This document shows, one piece after another, positions 1 through 6,827 of a stretch of 9,618 bases of DNA (positions are counted from its first letter, which is position 1; the number at the start of each line of letters is the position of its first letter). The notes below the pieces were generated by a model. It saw only the letters and a list, made by a program, of their open reading frames with translations. It was not told the DNA's origin and ran no database searches. Origin of the DNA: DATBWZ01 sp036514535 (GTDB taxonomy: Bacteria; JAMCPX01; DATBWZ01); assembly GCA_036514535.1 (NCBI GenBank), contig DATBWZ010000051.1, forward strand, positions 1 to 9,618, given 5' to 3'. A program made the translations under genes and the position numbers.

Positions 1-1
1 T

Positions 2-223
2 ATCGCAGCGGATTTTCTAAAAAAATTAAAAAACAGGGGCGGATTCAGGAGTATTGCCGGAACAGTGATTAAATGGCTGGCAACTATCAAGAGTCCTGAG
101 AATGAAGCAGATCTTATGAGTTATCTGCTCTTTGACAGGGAATATGCTTCTGCCCTGATTGAGATTGGCTTTAACGACGCAAAAGCAAAAGAGGATAAAC
201 TGGCAGATTTTTTCTCCAGTTAG
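2..223 (+). CDS. Patatin-like phospholipase, C-terminal end (partial)
   Basis: This is the 3' end of a gene that enters from the left; 73 codons are visible before the TAG stop at 221-223, and the start lies outside the window. The last 40 or so residues contain 'LLFDREYASALIEIG' followed by 'NDA' and end in a 'DFFSS' tail. That matches the usual end of bacterial patatin-like phospholipases, where a tyrosine/leucine-rich segment precedes an 'LIE.G..DA' helix. Such proteins hydrolyse acyl esters of membrane lipids with a Ser-Asp dyad, but the catalytic part is not in the window, so activity cannot be judged. The next gene, thrS, is 211 bases away behind its own promoter, so the two are probably separate transcription units. 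The family call rests only on this C-terminal pattern. Confidence 0.7.
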   Translation: MAADFLKKLKNRGGFRSIAGTVIKWLATIKSPENEADLMSYLLFDREYASALIEIGFNDAKAKEDKLADFFSS

Positions 224-287
224 CGAAAAGGCAAGATTACAACCCCCAGCGCAGCCATGGAATTTAGTGCAAAAAACTCGCAATTGC

Positions 288-317
288 TTGACATGATTTA
301 AAAACCTGTTATATTAT
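288..317 (+). promoter_or_regulatory. Sigma-70-type promoter of the thrS-ihfA operon
   Basis: A perfect -35 box TTGACA (288-293) is followed after 18 bases by TATTAT (312-317); TATATT at 310-315 is an alternative -10 with 16-base spacing. Transcription would start near 324, leaving an untranslated leader of roughly 110 bases before thrS. It lies in the only sizeable gap upstream of the operon, which supports it. I found no convincing attenuator, T-box or Thr-rich leader peptide in the leader. Confidence 0.75.
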
Positions 318-434
318 GAGCCAGTTTTAAAATTAGTATGAATATTAAAATTGCTAAACAAAATATTATGTGTCATTTATGAGCCCACAGTCTGTCTCTT
401 GAAACCCATGAAAAAGTAACGAGTAATTATTCTG

Positions 435-2303
435 ATGTTAATGTCAGCCATAGAAAGAATATTTGTTGAAAATAAAAAATTAAAGGATGAAACTGTAGCG
501 GTCAGGGTCAACGGCATTATAACCGACATTCATGCTCAGGTTTCGGATACAGATTCTGTGGAGCCTGTATATTTAAATTCTCCCGAAGGAACAGAGATCC
601 TCAGGCACAGCACAGCCCATGTGATGGCGCAAGCGGTTAAGGAATTATTCCACGAAGCAAAGGTAACCATAGGGCCGGCCATTGAAGACGGTTTTTATTA
701 CGATTTTTATTATCCAAAGGGGTTCAGCCCTGATGATCTCTCCAAAATTGAAAATAAGATGAAGGAGATTATTAAAAATGGCCATCTTTTTAAAAGAATG
801 GTAATGTCAAGAGCGGACGCAATAAACTTCTTTACAAAAACCGGAGAAGATTACAAGATTGAAATAATAAAGGAACTTAACGAGCAGAGTATTTCGCTCT
901 ACGAACAGGGAGGGTTTGTGGACCTTTGCAGGGGACCGCATCTTCCTTCAACGAAACTTATTAAGCACTTCAAACTCCAGCACATTGCCGGAGCATACTG
1001 GCGCGGTGATGAAAAAAGGGAGATGCTCCAGCGTATTTACGGGACCGCATTTCCGGAAAAGGAACAACTTGATTCCTATCTCCAGAGAATTGAGGAGGCA
1101 AAAAAGCGGGATCACAGAAAGCTCGGAAGGGATCTTGACCTCTTCAGCATAGAGGAATCAACCGGAGCGGGATTAATACTCTGGCACCCGCGCGGAGCCA
1201 TAATAAGAAAGGTAATTGAGGATTTCTGGAAGGATGAACATCTGAAGAATGGTTATAATATAGTCTATACTCCACATATTGCAAAACTTGACATATGGAA
1301 AACAAGCGGGCACACTGAATTCTACAGGGAAAACATGTATGCTCCCATTGACATTGACAATGTTGAATTCCAGCTGAAACCAATGAATTGTCCATTCCAT
1401 ATTCAAATCTACAAATCCAAAATAAGAAGTTACCGCGATCTGCCAATAAGGCTTGCAGAACTCGGAACCGTTTACAGATACGAAAGGGCGGGCGTGTTGC
1501 ATGGATTGCTCAGAGTCCGCGGTTTTACACAGGATGATGCTCATATCTTCACAAGCATTGAACTAATGGGCGAAGAGATCGTCAGAGTTATAGAACTCAC
1601 CACAAAGATACTGCGGACATTCGGGTTCAGTGAATATCAGGTATTTCTTTCAACAAGGCCGGAAAAATTTGTCGGCGCTGCTGAAAACTGGGAAAAGGCA
1701 ACGGCAGCGCTGAAGAACTCCCTGGAAAAGATGAACATAGAATACAGTATAGACCCCGGCGAAGGTGTTTTTTATGGTCCAAAAATAGATATAAAAATCA
1801 AAGATATCCTTGGCAGGCAATGGCAGTGCTCAACTGTTCAGGTTGATTTCAATCTGCCCGAAAAGTTTGAGGTGGACTATATTGATAAAGACAACAAAAA
1901 ACACCGCACTGTTATGATCCACCGCGCACTCATGGGATCCCTGGAGAGGTTCTTCGGAATTCTTATTGAGCATTATGCCGGAGCATTTCCGCTATGGCTC
2001 TCGCCTGTCCAAGTTGCGGTATTGAGCATCTCGGAGAAATTTGAAGAATACGCAAGGACGGTATCGGAGCAACTGCGTCAGGACGGGGTAAGGGTTGAAG
2101 ATTTCTTTGGAAACGCAAAACTTGGATATAAGGTCAGAGAGGCCGAAATAATGAAAGTACCGTATATCGTCGTTGTCGGTAAAAACGAGGAAGAAACAAA
2201 AACCATCTCAGTAAGAAAAAGAGGAAAAAATATTGATAACAGAGATATAAATATTATAGAATTTATAAGTCAGGTAAAAAAAGAAAATGAGTTTAAAAAA
2301 TAA
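435..2303 (+). CDS. thrS: Threonine--tRNA ligase (ThrRS) with a shortened TGS domain
   Basis: Class II synthetase that charges tRNA-Thr with threonine in the cytoplasm. Of 622 residues, 1-47 are a partial TGS domain, then comes the editing domain with HSTAH (H58, H62) and CRGPH (C165, H169). The catalytic core has all three zinc ligands, C319 (PMNC), H370 (QDDAH) and H496 (MIHRA), at the same spacing as E. coli C334/H385/H511. An anticodon-binding domain fills the last 110 or so residues. Aligned by eye to E. coli ThrRS, it lacks the first 17 residues, the first beta hairpin of TGS. An in-frame TAA at 417-419 prevents extension, and only ATG at 435 or 441 is a usual start. The Shine-Dalgarno is poor. 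First gene of the operon; infC follows after 15 bases. Confidence 0.97.
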   Translation: MLMSAIERIFVENKKLKDETVAVRVNGIITDIHAQVSDTDSVEPVYLNSPEGTEILRHSTAHVMAQAVKELFHEAKVTIGPAIEDGFYYDFYYPKGFSPDDLSKIENKMKEIIKNGHLFKRMVMSRADAINFFTKTGEDYKIEIIKELNEQSISLYEQGGFVDLCRGPHLPSTKLIKHFKLQHIAGAYWRGDEKREMLQRIYGTAFPEKEQLDSYLQRIEEAKKRDHRKLGRDLDLFSIEESTGAGLILWHPRGAIIRKVIEDFWKDEHLKNGYNIVYTPHIAKLDIWKTSGHTEFYRENMYAPIDIDNVEFQLKPMNCPFHIQIYKSKIRSYRDLPIRLAELGTVYRYERAGVLHGLLRVRGFTQDDAHIFTSIELMGEEIVRVIELTTKILRTFGFSEYQVFLSTRPEKFVGAAENWEKATAALKNSLEKMNIEYSIDPGEGVFYGPKIDIKIKDILGRQWQCSTVQVDFNLPEKFEVDYIDKDNKKHRTVMIHRALMGSLERFFGILIEHYAGAFPLWLSPVQVAVLSISEKFEEYARTVSEQLRQDGVRVEDFFGNAKLGYKVREAEIMKVPYIVVVGKNEEETKTISVRKRGKNIDNRDINIIEFISQVKKENEFKK

Positions 2304-2307
2304 AAAC

Positions 2308-2314
2308 AGGAGGG
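2308..2314 (+). promoter_or_regulatory. Shine-Dalgarno that decides the infC start
   Basis: AGGAGGG, a near-perfect anti-16S match, lies 5 bases (counted from AGGAGG) before CTG at 2319. No ATG, GTG or TTG is at a suitable distance in any frame that gives IF3. The first in-frame ATG (2367) is more than 50 bases away. Confidence 0.75.
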
Positions 2315-2318
2315 TGGA

Positions 2319-2849
2319 CTGGATAAACATTATAATGTAAACAATCAGATCAGATGTCCGAGGGTAATGGTTATTGATAACAAAGGTGAACGTCTGGGAA
2401 TACTTTCTACACAAGATGCTTTGCGATTATCAAAGGAACAGGGGCTGGACCTTGTAGTGGTTGCGGGAAATGTTGATCCGCCAGTATGCAAATTGATGGA
2501 CTTTGGGAAGTTTAAATATGAACTAAAGAAAAAGACGCAGGAATCAAAGAAAAAGCAAATTGTAATAAAAACTAAGGAGATAAAACTCAGGCCAAGAACA
2601 GAGGAGCACGATTTGAATTTCAAGATTGAACATATTAAGAGATTTCTTAACGAAGGAAACAAAGTCAAGGTCACCGTGGTAATGCGCGGAAGGGAATTGA
2701 TGTTCAAACAACTCAGCCAAGATGCTTTGGAAAAGGTTTTAAAAGCTGTTCAGGATATTGGATCTGTTGAATCCAAGCCTACCTTTGAAGGCAGGAGTTA
2801 TTTTACAATACTTGCTCCAGTAAGGAGGAAAGAAAATGCCAAAACTTAA
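2319..2849 (+). CDS. infC: Translation initiation factor IF-3, probable CUG start
   Basis: IF3 binds the 30S subunit, keeps it apart from 50S and proofreads the start codon and initiator tRNA. The frame stays open upstream of ATG 2367 to the thrS stop, and the extra codons encode 'NNQIRCPRV', the conserved opening of the IF3 N-terminal domain ('N..IR...V..I'). A start at CTG 2319 gives 176 residues (E. coli IF3 has 180); ATG 2367 would give 160 and remove that opening. Further IF3 hallmarks are 'LGILST..AL', 'LDLV', 'PPVCK.MD.GKFKYE' and the basic linker, then a C-terminal domain from 'IKLRPRTEEHDL' with 'VKVTVVMRGRE'. It overlaps rpmI by 14 bases. A rare start codon would fit the IF3 autoregulation known from E. 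coli (AUU start). The gene is certain; the exact start is inferred. Confidence 0.93.
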   Translation: MDKHYNVNNQIRCPRVMVIDNKGERLGILSTQDALRLSKEQGLDLVVVAGNVDPPVCKLMDFGKFKYELKKKTQESKKKQIVIKTKEIKLRPRTEEHDLNFKIEHIKRFLNEGNKVKVTVVMRGRELMFKQLSQDALEKVLKAVQDIGSVESKPTFEGRSYFTILAPVRRKENAKT

Positions 2850-3036
2850 GTCACACAGTGGCGCGGCAAAAAGGTTAAAAATTACAGGTACGGGAAAAAT
2901 CATGAGAAAGGCAGCTGGCAGGAGACATCTTCTGGAGTGTAAGTCGCCAAAAAGTTCGCGAAAGAAGAGAAGATACCAGGCTTTGAAGCCGGGAGAACTT
3001 AAAAATGTCCGTAGAGCGTTGCCCTACGGACTATAG
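2836..3036 (+). CDS. rpmI: 50S ribosomal protein bL35
   Basis: Small basic protein of the large ribosomal subunit, 66 residues, normal length for the family. It begins with 'MPKLKSHSGAAKRLKITGTG', the L35 signature (usually MPKMKTHSGAAKRF), has a Lys/Arg-rich middle with 'GRRHLL', and ends 'VRRALPYGL', like the usual 'VKRLLPY' end. The start is fixed by AAGGAGG at 2822-2828, 7 bases before the ATG. It lies between infC and rplT as in most bacteria. The 14-base overlap with infC suggests translational coupling. Its last codons form half of a hairpin next to the rplT ribosome binding site, listed separately. Confidence 0.97.
   Translation: MPKLKSHSGAAKRLKITGTGKIMRKAAGRRHLLECKSPKSSRKKRRYQALKPGELKNVRRALPYGL
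3007..3031 (+). other. Perfect 8-bp hairpin before the rplT ribosome binding site
   Basis: GTCCGTAG (3007-3014) and CTACGGAC (3024-3031) are exact inverted complements around a 9-base loop, inside which GC/GC could add two more pairs. The stem ends 3 bases before the rplT Shine-Dalgarno (3035-3042). It lies in the last codons of rpmI. It has no U-run, so it is not an intrinsic terminator. It may couple rpmI and rplT translation or mark an RNA end; partly it reflects constrained coding sequence. Confidence 0.5.
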
Positions 3037-3047
3037 AGGAGGTCAAA

Positions 3048-3401
3048 ATGCCAAGAGCAAAAGGCGGATTTAAGACAAGACGGCGAAGGAAAAAATATGT
3101 AAAGGCTGCAAGCGGTTATTGGGGAAAGAAAGGTTCTCTTTATACCTTTGCCAGGGAGGCTGTGGAGAAATCACTCCAGTATGCATTCCGTGACAGGAAG
3201 GCAAAAAAGAGAGACTTCAGGAGCCTCTGGATTATCAGAATAAATGCTGCCGTACGCCCCTTTGCCATTTCTTACAGCAAGTTCATTAACGGCTTAAACA
3301 AGGCAAAGGTTGGAGTAGATAGAAAGTTGCTTGCCGATTTAGCAGTCAATGACCCTGCAGCATTCCAGGAATTTGTAAAAGTTGCAAAAGAAAATCTCTA
3401 A
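3048..3401 (+). CDS. rplT: 50S ribosomal protein bL20
   Basis: Large-subunit assembly protein that binds 23S rRNA early; in several bacteria it also represses its own operon. The 117 residues match the family length. Visible are the basic N-terminal extension 'KTRRRRKKYVKAASGYWG', 'Y..AREAVEKSLQYA.RDR..KKRDFR.LWI.RINAA.R', and the globular part with 'Y..FINGL.KA...DRKLLADLA..D..AF'. The start is set by GAGGAGG ending at 3042, 5 bases before the ATG. It follows rpmI by 11 bases and precedes pheS by 3. I could not identify a pseudoknot operator like that of E. coli, but the hairpin at 3007-3031 is placed to affect its translation. Confidence 0.97.
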   Translation: MPRAKGGFKTRRRRKKYVKAASGYWGKKGSLYTFAREAVEKSLQYAFRDRKAKKRDFRSLWIIRINAAVRPFAISYSKFINGLNKAKVGVDRKLLADLAVNDPAAFQEFVKVAKENL

Positions 3402-3404
3402 AAC

Positions 3405-4451
3405 ATGGATGGATGGACAAGCATAGAAGAAATAAAAAACCATCTCTCCGGTTTAAGAAAAAAAGCGTCAGAAGAGATTGAAAAAGCAACAACGCCGGAT
3501 GAAATAAATTCAGTAAAAGGCAGATACTTAGGCAGAAATGACGGAATAGTTACTCTATTCTTAAGGAGAATAAAGGATCTTCCCCAAGGCATTCGTCCAG
3601 TCGCCGGAAAAGAAGCAAATCAGATCAAGACAGATATAGAAAATCTGATAACCAATGCTGCCAGATCGCTGAAGGAAAAGAACGCCAAAAGTTCTGTTGA
3701 ATCCAGAATGGTTGACTACACCCTGCCGGGGCGAAGGACAATCTTCGGAAAAATTCATCCTATAACACAGACTTTGGATGAGATCGTAAGTATTTTTAAT
3801 CTGCTCGGATTTGAAATAGTTGAGGGGCCGGAGATTGAACTTGATCATTATAATTTTGAAGCGCTGAATATACCCAAAAATCATCCTGCAAGGGAGATGC
3901 AGGACACATTCTACATCACCAGTGATCTACTTCTCAGAACGCATACCTCGCCTGTCCAGATAAGAGTCATGGAAAACAGGAAGCCACCACTGTCAGTTGT
4001 GGCTCCGGGCAGGGTCTACAGAAGGGATTCCGATATAACCCATTCTCCAATGTTCCACCAGGTGGAAGGATTCATGGTGGACAGCGGCATTTCTTTCGCC
4101 AATCTCAAGGGCGTTCTTACTGAATTTCTGACTGCGTTTTTCAAAAAAGAAGCGCCTGTCCGATTCCGGCCGAGTTATTTCCCATTCACCGAACCAAGCG
4201 CTGAAGTGGACATTCAGTGCATAATCTGCAATGGAAACGGGTGCAGGGTCTGCAAAAATACCGGTTGGATTGAGGTGCTTGGATGCGGAATGATCCATCC
4301 TCAGGTTCTGAGGAATGTGAAATATAATCCTGAAAAGGTAAGCGGGTTTGCCTTCGGGCTTGGGGTGGAAAGGTTTACGATGCTGCGGTACAGAATAGAC
4401 GACATCAGGTTATTCTTCCAGAATGATCTGAGGTTTCTGGAGCAATTCTGA
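3405..4451 (+). CDS. pheS: Phenylalanine--tRNA ligase, alpha subunit
   Basis: Catalytic subunit of the alpha2beta2 class II PheRS, which attaches phenylalanine to tRNA-Phe. Of 348 residues (E. coli 327), about 1-95 form the N-terminal coiled coil that contacts tRNA. The catalytic core has 'HP' of motif 1 (about 118), 'FRPSYFPFTEPSAEVDI' of motif 2 (254-270) and 'GFAFGLGVERFTMLRY' of motif 3 (314-329). A316 corresponds to E. coli A294 in the amino-acid pocket, so normal Phe specificity is expected. Between motifs 2 and 3 is a four-cysteine knuckle, C272-X2-C275-X4-C280-X2-C283, which E. coli lacks but several other bacterial PheS proteins have; zinc binding is possible. No clear Shine-Dalgarno precedes the ATG. 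The 3-base gap to rplT suggests reinitiation or coupling, and the stop overlaps the pheT start (TGATG). Confidence 0.97.
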   Translation: MDGWTSIEEIKNHLSGLRKKASEEIEKATTPDEINSVKGRYLGRNDGIVTLFLRRIKDLPQGIRPVAGKEANQIKTDIENLITNAARSLKEKNAKSSVESRMVDYTLPGRRTIFGKIHPITQTLDEIVSIFNLLGFEIVEGPEIELDHYNFEALNIPKNHPAREMQDTFYITSDLLLRTHTSPVQIRVMENRKPPLSVVAPGRVYRRDSDITHSPMFHQVEGFMVDSGISFANLKGVLTEFLTAFFKKEAPVRFRPSYFPFTEPSAEVDIQCIICNGNGCRVCKNTGWIEVLGCGMIHPQVLRNVKYNPEKVSGFAFGLGVERFTMLRYRIDDIRLFFQNDLRFLEQF

Positions 4452-6514
4452 TGAAGATAAGCATAAACTGGTTAAGGGACGATTTTAAGATAAAAATCCG
4501 GCCTGATGAAATAAAAGACATCCTCACAATGCTTGGTTTTGAAGTGGAGAATATGGAGAAACAGGGGAATGACATTGTCCTTGAGTTAAATGTTACGCCG
4601 AACAGGCCTGACTGCCTCTCACATGCCGGGATTGCAAGGGAATTATACGCAAAATCAGGGAAATTGTTCCGGCCCAACAAAAGCGTTTTAAAAGAATATG
4701 GGGAGGGGATTAGCAAATCCGTTTCCGTAAAGATAATCGCGGATGCTCTTTGTCCAAGATATTCCGCAAGGCTGATAACTGATGTAAAAATCGGCGATTC
4801 TCCTGATTGGCTCAAACAAAGATTGGAAGCGGTAGGTATCCGTTCACTGAATAATGTCGTTGATGCAACCAATTATATTATGATGAAACTCGGACAGCCA
4901 CTTCATGCCTTTGACCTGGATAAAATATCCGGTAAAAAAATAGCTGTCAGAACAGCAGCGGACAGGGAACAAATAAAGACCCTGGATGGAACAGAGCGAA
5001 TCCTTGGGGAGGGAATGCTTGTAATTGCAGACAGCAACGCTCCTATTGCACTAGCAGGCATCATGGGCGGGGAAGGAACCGAGGTGAATCAATCCACGAG
5101 AAATATTCTGCTTGAAAGCGCCTGCTTTGACCCGTCCATCGTCCGTTTAACCTCCAAGAAATTAGGAATTGAAACTGAATCATCCCTGCGATTCGGCCGG
5201 GGGGTGGACCCGGAAGGGACTTTAACAGCACTTGATGAAGCGGCATTCATAATTTCCAAGCTCACCGGCGGCAGGATCGCTAAGGGAAAAATTGATATCT
5301 ATTCCAAAAAACCAAAAACAAGAATTGTAAAATTTAACCTTAAAAAGACAAATGGGTTCCTCGGAACACCAGTAACAGATGAAAATGCCAGAAGGATACT
5401 TCATTCCCTCGGCCTTAAAACAAAGAAAACGCAAAAGGGCGCTCAGGTGGAGATTCCGTCCTTCAGAAGGGACATAGCAGAGGAGGCAGATCTGCTTGAA
5501 GAGATTGCCAGGCATCATGGCTACGAGCTTATCCCCTCATCTGTTCCATATGATAAATTTAAAAAACATCCGGTTGTAAAACATGCGCCAGCAGAACTTA
5601 TCCGGTCAATACTCACAGCCAATGGATTTCACGAGGTAATAACGTACAGTTTAATAAGTCCGGACATCTTTGAGAGGTTAAAACTCGGCGAAACTGACCC
5701 AAGGAGAAACCCCATCCAGATCCTTAATCCGCTCTCCCAGGACAGATCGGTCATGAGGACATTTCTGTTGCCAGGATTAATAGAATCGGCCAATTACAAC
5801 ATCAACCATAAACGATACGACCTTAAGCTTTTTGAGATAGGAAAGGCATTTGAAAAGATTAAAAAAAATGAGTTGACCAAAGAAACAACAAAAATTGCGG
5901 GAATCATAACAAAGCGACCGGACGCCGGATGGTACTCAACGAAAAGAGAAGCGGACTTTTTTGATGCCAAAGGTGTTATTGACAATATTCTGGAGGCATT
6001 TTCTTTGAATGCGGAACTGAAACCCGCGGATGAACCCTTTCTCTACCCGAATGCAGCCGTAGGCATATACGCCGGAGGAGAAAAAATAGGATACGCAGGA
6101 GAACTTCTCCCTGTTGTAAAAGAAACCTTTGACCTTAAGGGAAACACCGCTGTTTTTGAACTGGACATTGAAAAACTTCTCATTGCAACACCTTCTGAAA
6201 AAACATACCAACCCCTTCCGAGATTGACGCACATTGAACGGGACATCGCAATCATTGTGGATAAAGAGATAACCAGCCAGCGATTAATTGAACTATCGCG
6301 CCGGACAGACGAAACCCTCATTCGCATGGTGAAGGTATTTGATGTTTATGAAGGGATCAATATGCCCCATGGAAAGAAAAGCATCGGGCTCAGGATAACA
6401 ATTCAGCCACACGAAAGAAATTTGACAGATGAAGAAATTGAAGGAATAATTAATAATATAATTAATACAGTTACGAAGGAAACAAATGCTGTATTAAGGA
6501 GGGAACAAAATTGA
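4451..6514 (+). CDS. pheT: Phenylalanine--tRNA ligase, beta subunit lacking the OB-fold (B2) domain
   Basis: Beta subunit of PheRS, with structural, tRNA-binding and editing roles. It has 687 residues; the usual bacterial form has about 795. The missing length is at one place: 'TMLGFEVENMEKQGN' (26-40) runs straight into 'DIVLELNVTPNRPDCLS' (41-57), whereas E. coli has about 105 residues of EMAPII-like OB fold between these segments. The B3/B4 editing region is complete (H142 in QPLHAFD, 'GGEGT' 206-210, E222 in LLESACF, T242 before 'RGVDP'). The B5 domain is at about 290-362 with 'PSFRRDIAEEADLLEEIAR', the catalytic-like module follows, and an anticodon-binding FDX-ACB domain is at about 586-685. 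The ATG shares one base with the pheS stop, with GGAG 8 bases upstream. The reading frame is intact, so this is not a recent deletion scar. Confidence 0.96.
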   Translation: MKISINWLRDDFKIKIRPDEIKDILTMLGFEVENMEKQGNDIVLELNVTPNRPDCLSHAGIARELYAKSGKLFRPNKSVLKEYGEGISKSVSVKIIADALCPRYSARLITDVKIGDSPDWLKQRLEAVGIRSLNNVVDATNYIMMKLGQPLHAFDLDKISGKKIAVRTAADREQIKTLDGTERILGEGMLVIADSNAPIALAGIMGGEGTEVNQSTRNILLESACFDPSIVRLTSKKLGIETESSLRFGRGVDPEGTLTALDEAAFIISKLTGGRIAKGKIDIYSKKPKTRIVKFNLKKTNGFLGTPVTDENARRILHSLGLKTKKTQKGAQVEIPSFRRDIAEEADLLEEIARHHGYELIPSSVPYDKFKKHPVVKHAPAELIRSILTANGFHEVITYSLISPDIFERLKLGETDPRRNPIQILNPLSQDRSVMRTFLLPGLIESANYNINHKRYDLKLFEIGKAFEKIKKNELTKETTKIAGIITKRPDAGWYSTKREADFFDAKGVIDNILEAFSLNAELKPADEPFLYPNAAVGIYAGGEKIGYAGELLPVVKETFDLKGNTAVFELDIEKLLIATPSEKTYQPLPRLTHIERDIAIIVDKEITSQRLIELSRRTDETLIRMVKVFDVYEGINMPHGKKSIGLRITIQPHERNLTDEEIEGIINNIINTVTKETNAVLRREQN
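6496..6503 (+). promoter_or_regulatory. Shine-Dalgarno that decides the TTG start of ihfA
   Basis: AAGGAGGG lies 7 bases before TTG at 6511, inside the last pheT codons. It makes the unusual TTG the clear start; the first in-frame ATG is about 14 codons further on and would remove helix 1. Confidence 0.85.
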
Positions 6515-6798
6515 CAAAGGCGGACATTGCTGAAAAAATTTACAAAAAAATGGGATTCACAAGAACTATTGCATTAGAGATCGTAAATGAGATTTTTGAA
6601 ATGATTAAAGAATCTGCGCTCAGAAACGAAATAGTTAAGATCTCTGGATTCGGGGATTTTATTACAAAACAAAAGAATGCCCGCCGGGGGCATAATCCCA
6701 AGACAGGCGAAACATTGATCATTTCGGCAAGAAGCGTATTCAAGTTCAAACCGAGCCAAACACTAAAAAAGAAATTTCAGCCCCCGAAGGAATTTTAA
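6511..6798 (+). CDS. ihfA: Integration host factor alpha-type / HU-family DNA-bending protein
   Basis: Nucleoid protein that bends DNA sharply as a dimer. The 95 residues are full length for the HU/IHF family. Helices 1-2 ('MTKADIAEKIYKKMGF' to 'ESALRNE') are followed by 'VKISGFGDF' (42-50) and the DNA-binding arm 'RRGHNPKTGE' (58-67), where P63 is the intercalating proline of IHF/HU, then 'ARSVFKFKPSQTLK'. The position directly after pheT is that of ihfA in E. coli, which favours the IHF-alpha assignment over HU; sequence alone does not fully separate them. Translation starts at TTG behind a strong Shine-Dalgarno and overlaps the pheT stop by 4 bases (TTGA), so it is translationally coupled to pheT. 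Its beta partner is not in the window. Confidence 0.92.
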   Translation: MTKADIAEKIYKKMGFTRTIALEIVNEIFEMIKESALRNEIVKISGFGDFITKQKNARRGHNPKTGETLIISARSVFKFKPSQTLKKKFQPPKEF

Positions 6799-6812
6799 AA
6801 ATTATTTTTGAG

Positions 6813-6821
6813 TGATATAAT
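6813..6821 (+). promoter_or_regulatory. Possible extended -10 promoter of the merR-like gene
   Basis: TGATATAAT is a perfect extended -10 element (TG-N-TATAAT). The matching -35 (TTTTAA at 6793-6798, 17-base spacing) is weak, as is common with extended -10 promoters. Transcription would begin at about 6828, the first base of the next start codon. AT-rich chance is the alternative. Confidence 0.45.
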
Positions 6822-6827
6822 TGTTGC

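Noticed and set aside
26..283. Minus-strand reading frame of 85 codons across the patatin gene end
   Set aside because: It is antisense to a coding region with a clear family match, and its own translation shows no recognisable pattern.
338..382. Short reading frame (14 codons) in the thrS leader, a possible attenuator peptide
   Set aside because: It has no Thr or Phe codon run, no Shine-Dalgarno, and no terminator/antiterminator pair follows it.
318..434. T-box riboswitch upstream of thrS
   Set aside because: I see no T-box core motif and no terminator stem; the leader of about 110 bases is too short and unstructured for one.
383..470. A hidden N-terminal TGS segment in another frame before thrS, that is, a frameshift
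   Set aside because: Translations of the alternative frames (for example the one reading LSLETHEKVTS) do not resemble the 'ITLPDG' hairpin of TGS, and both meet stops; kept only as a possibility under the ThrRS finding.
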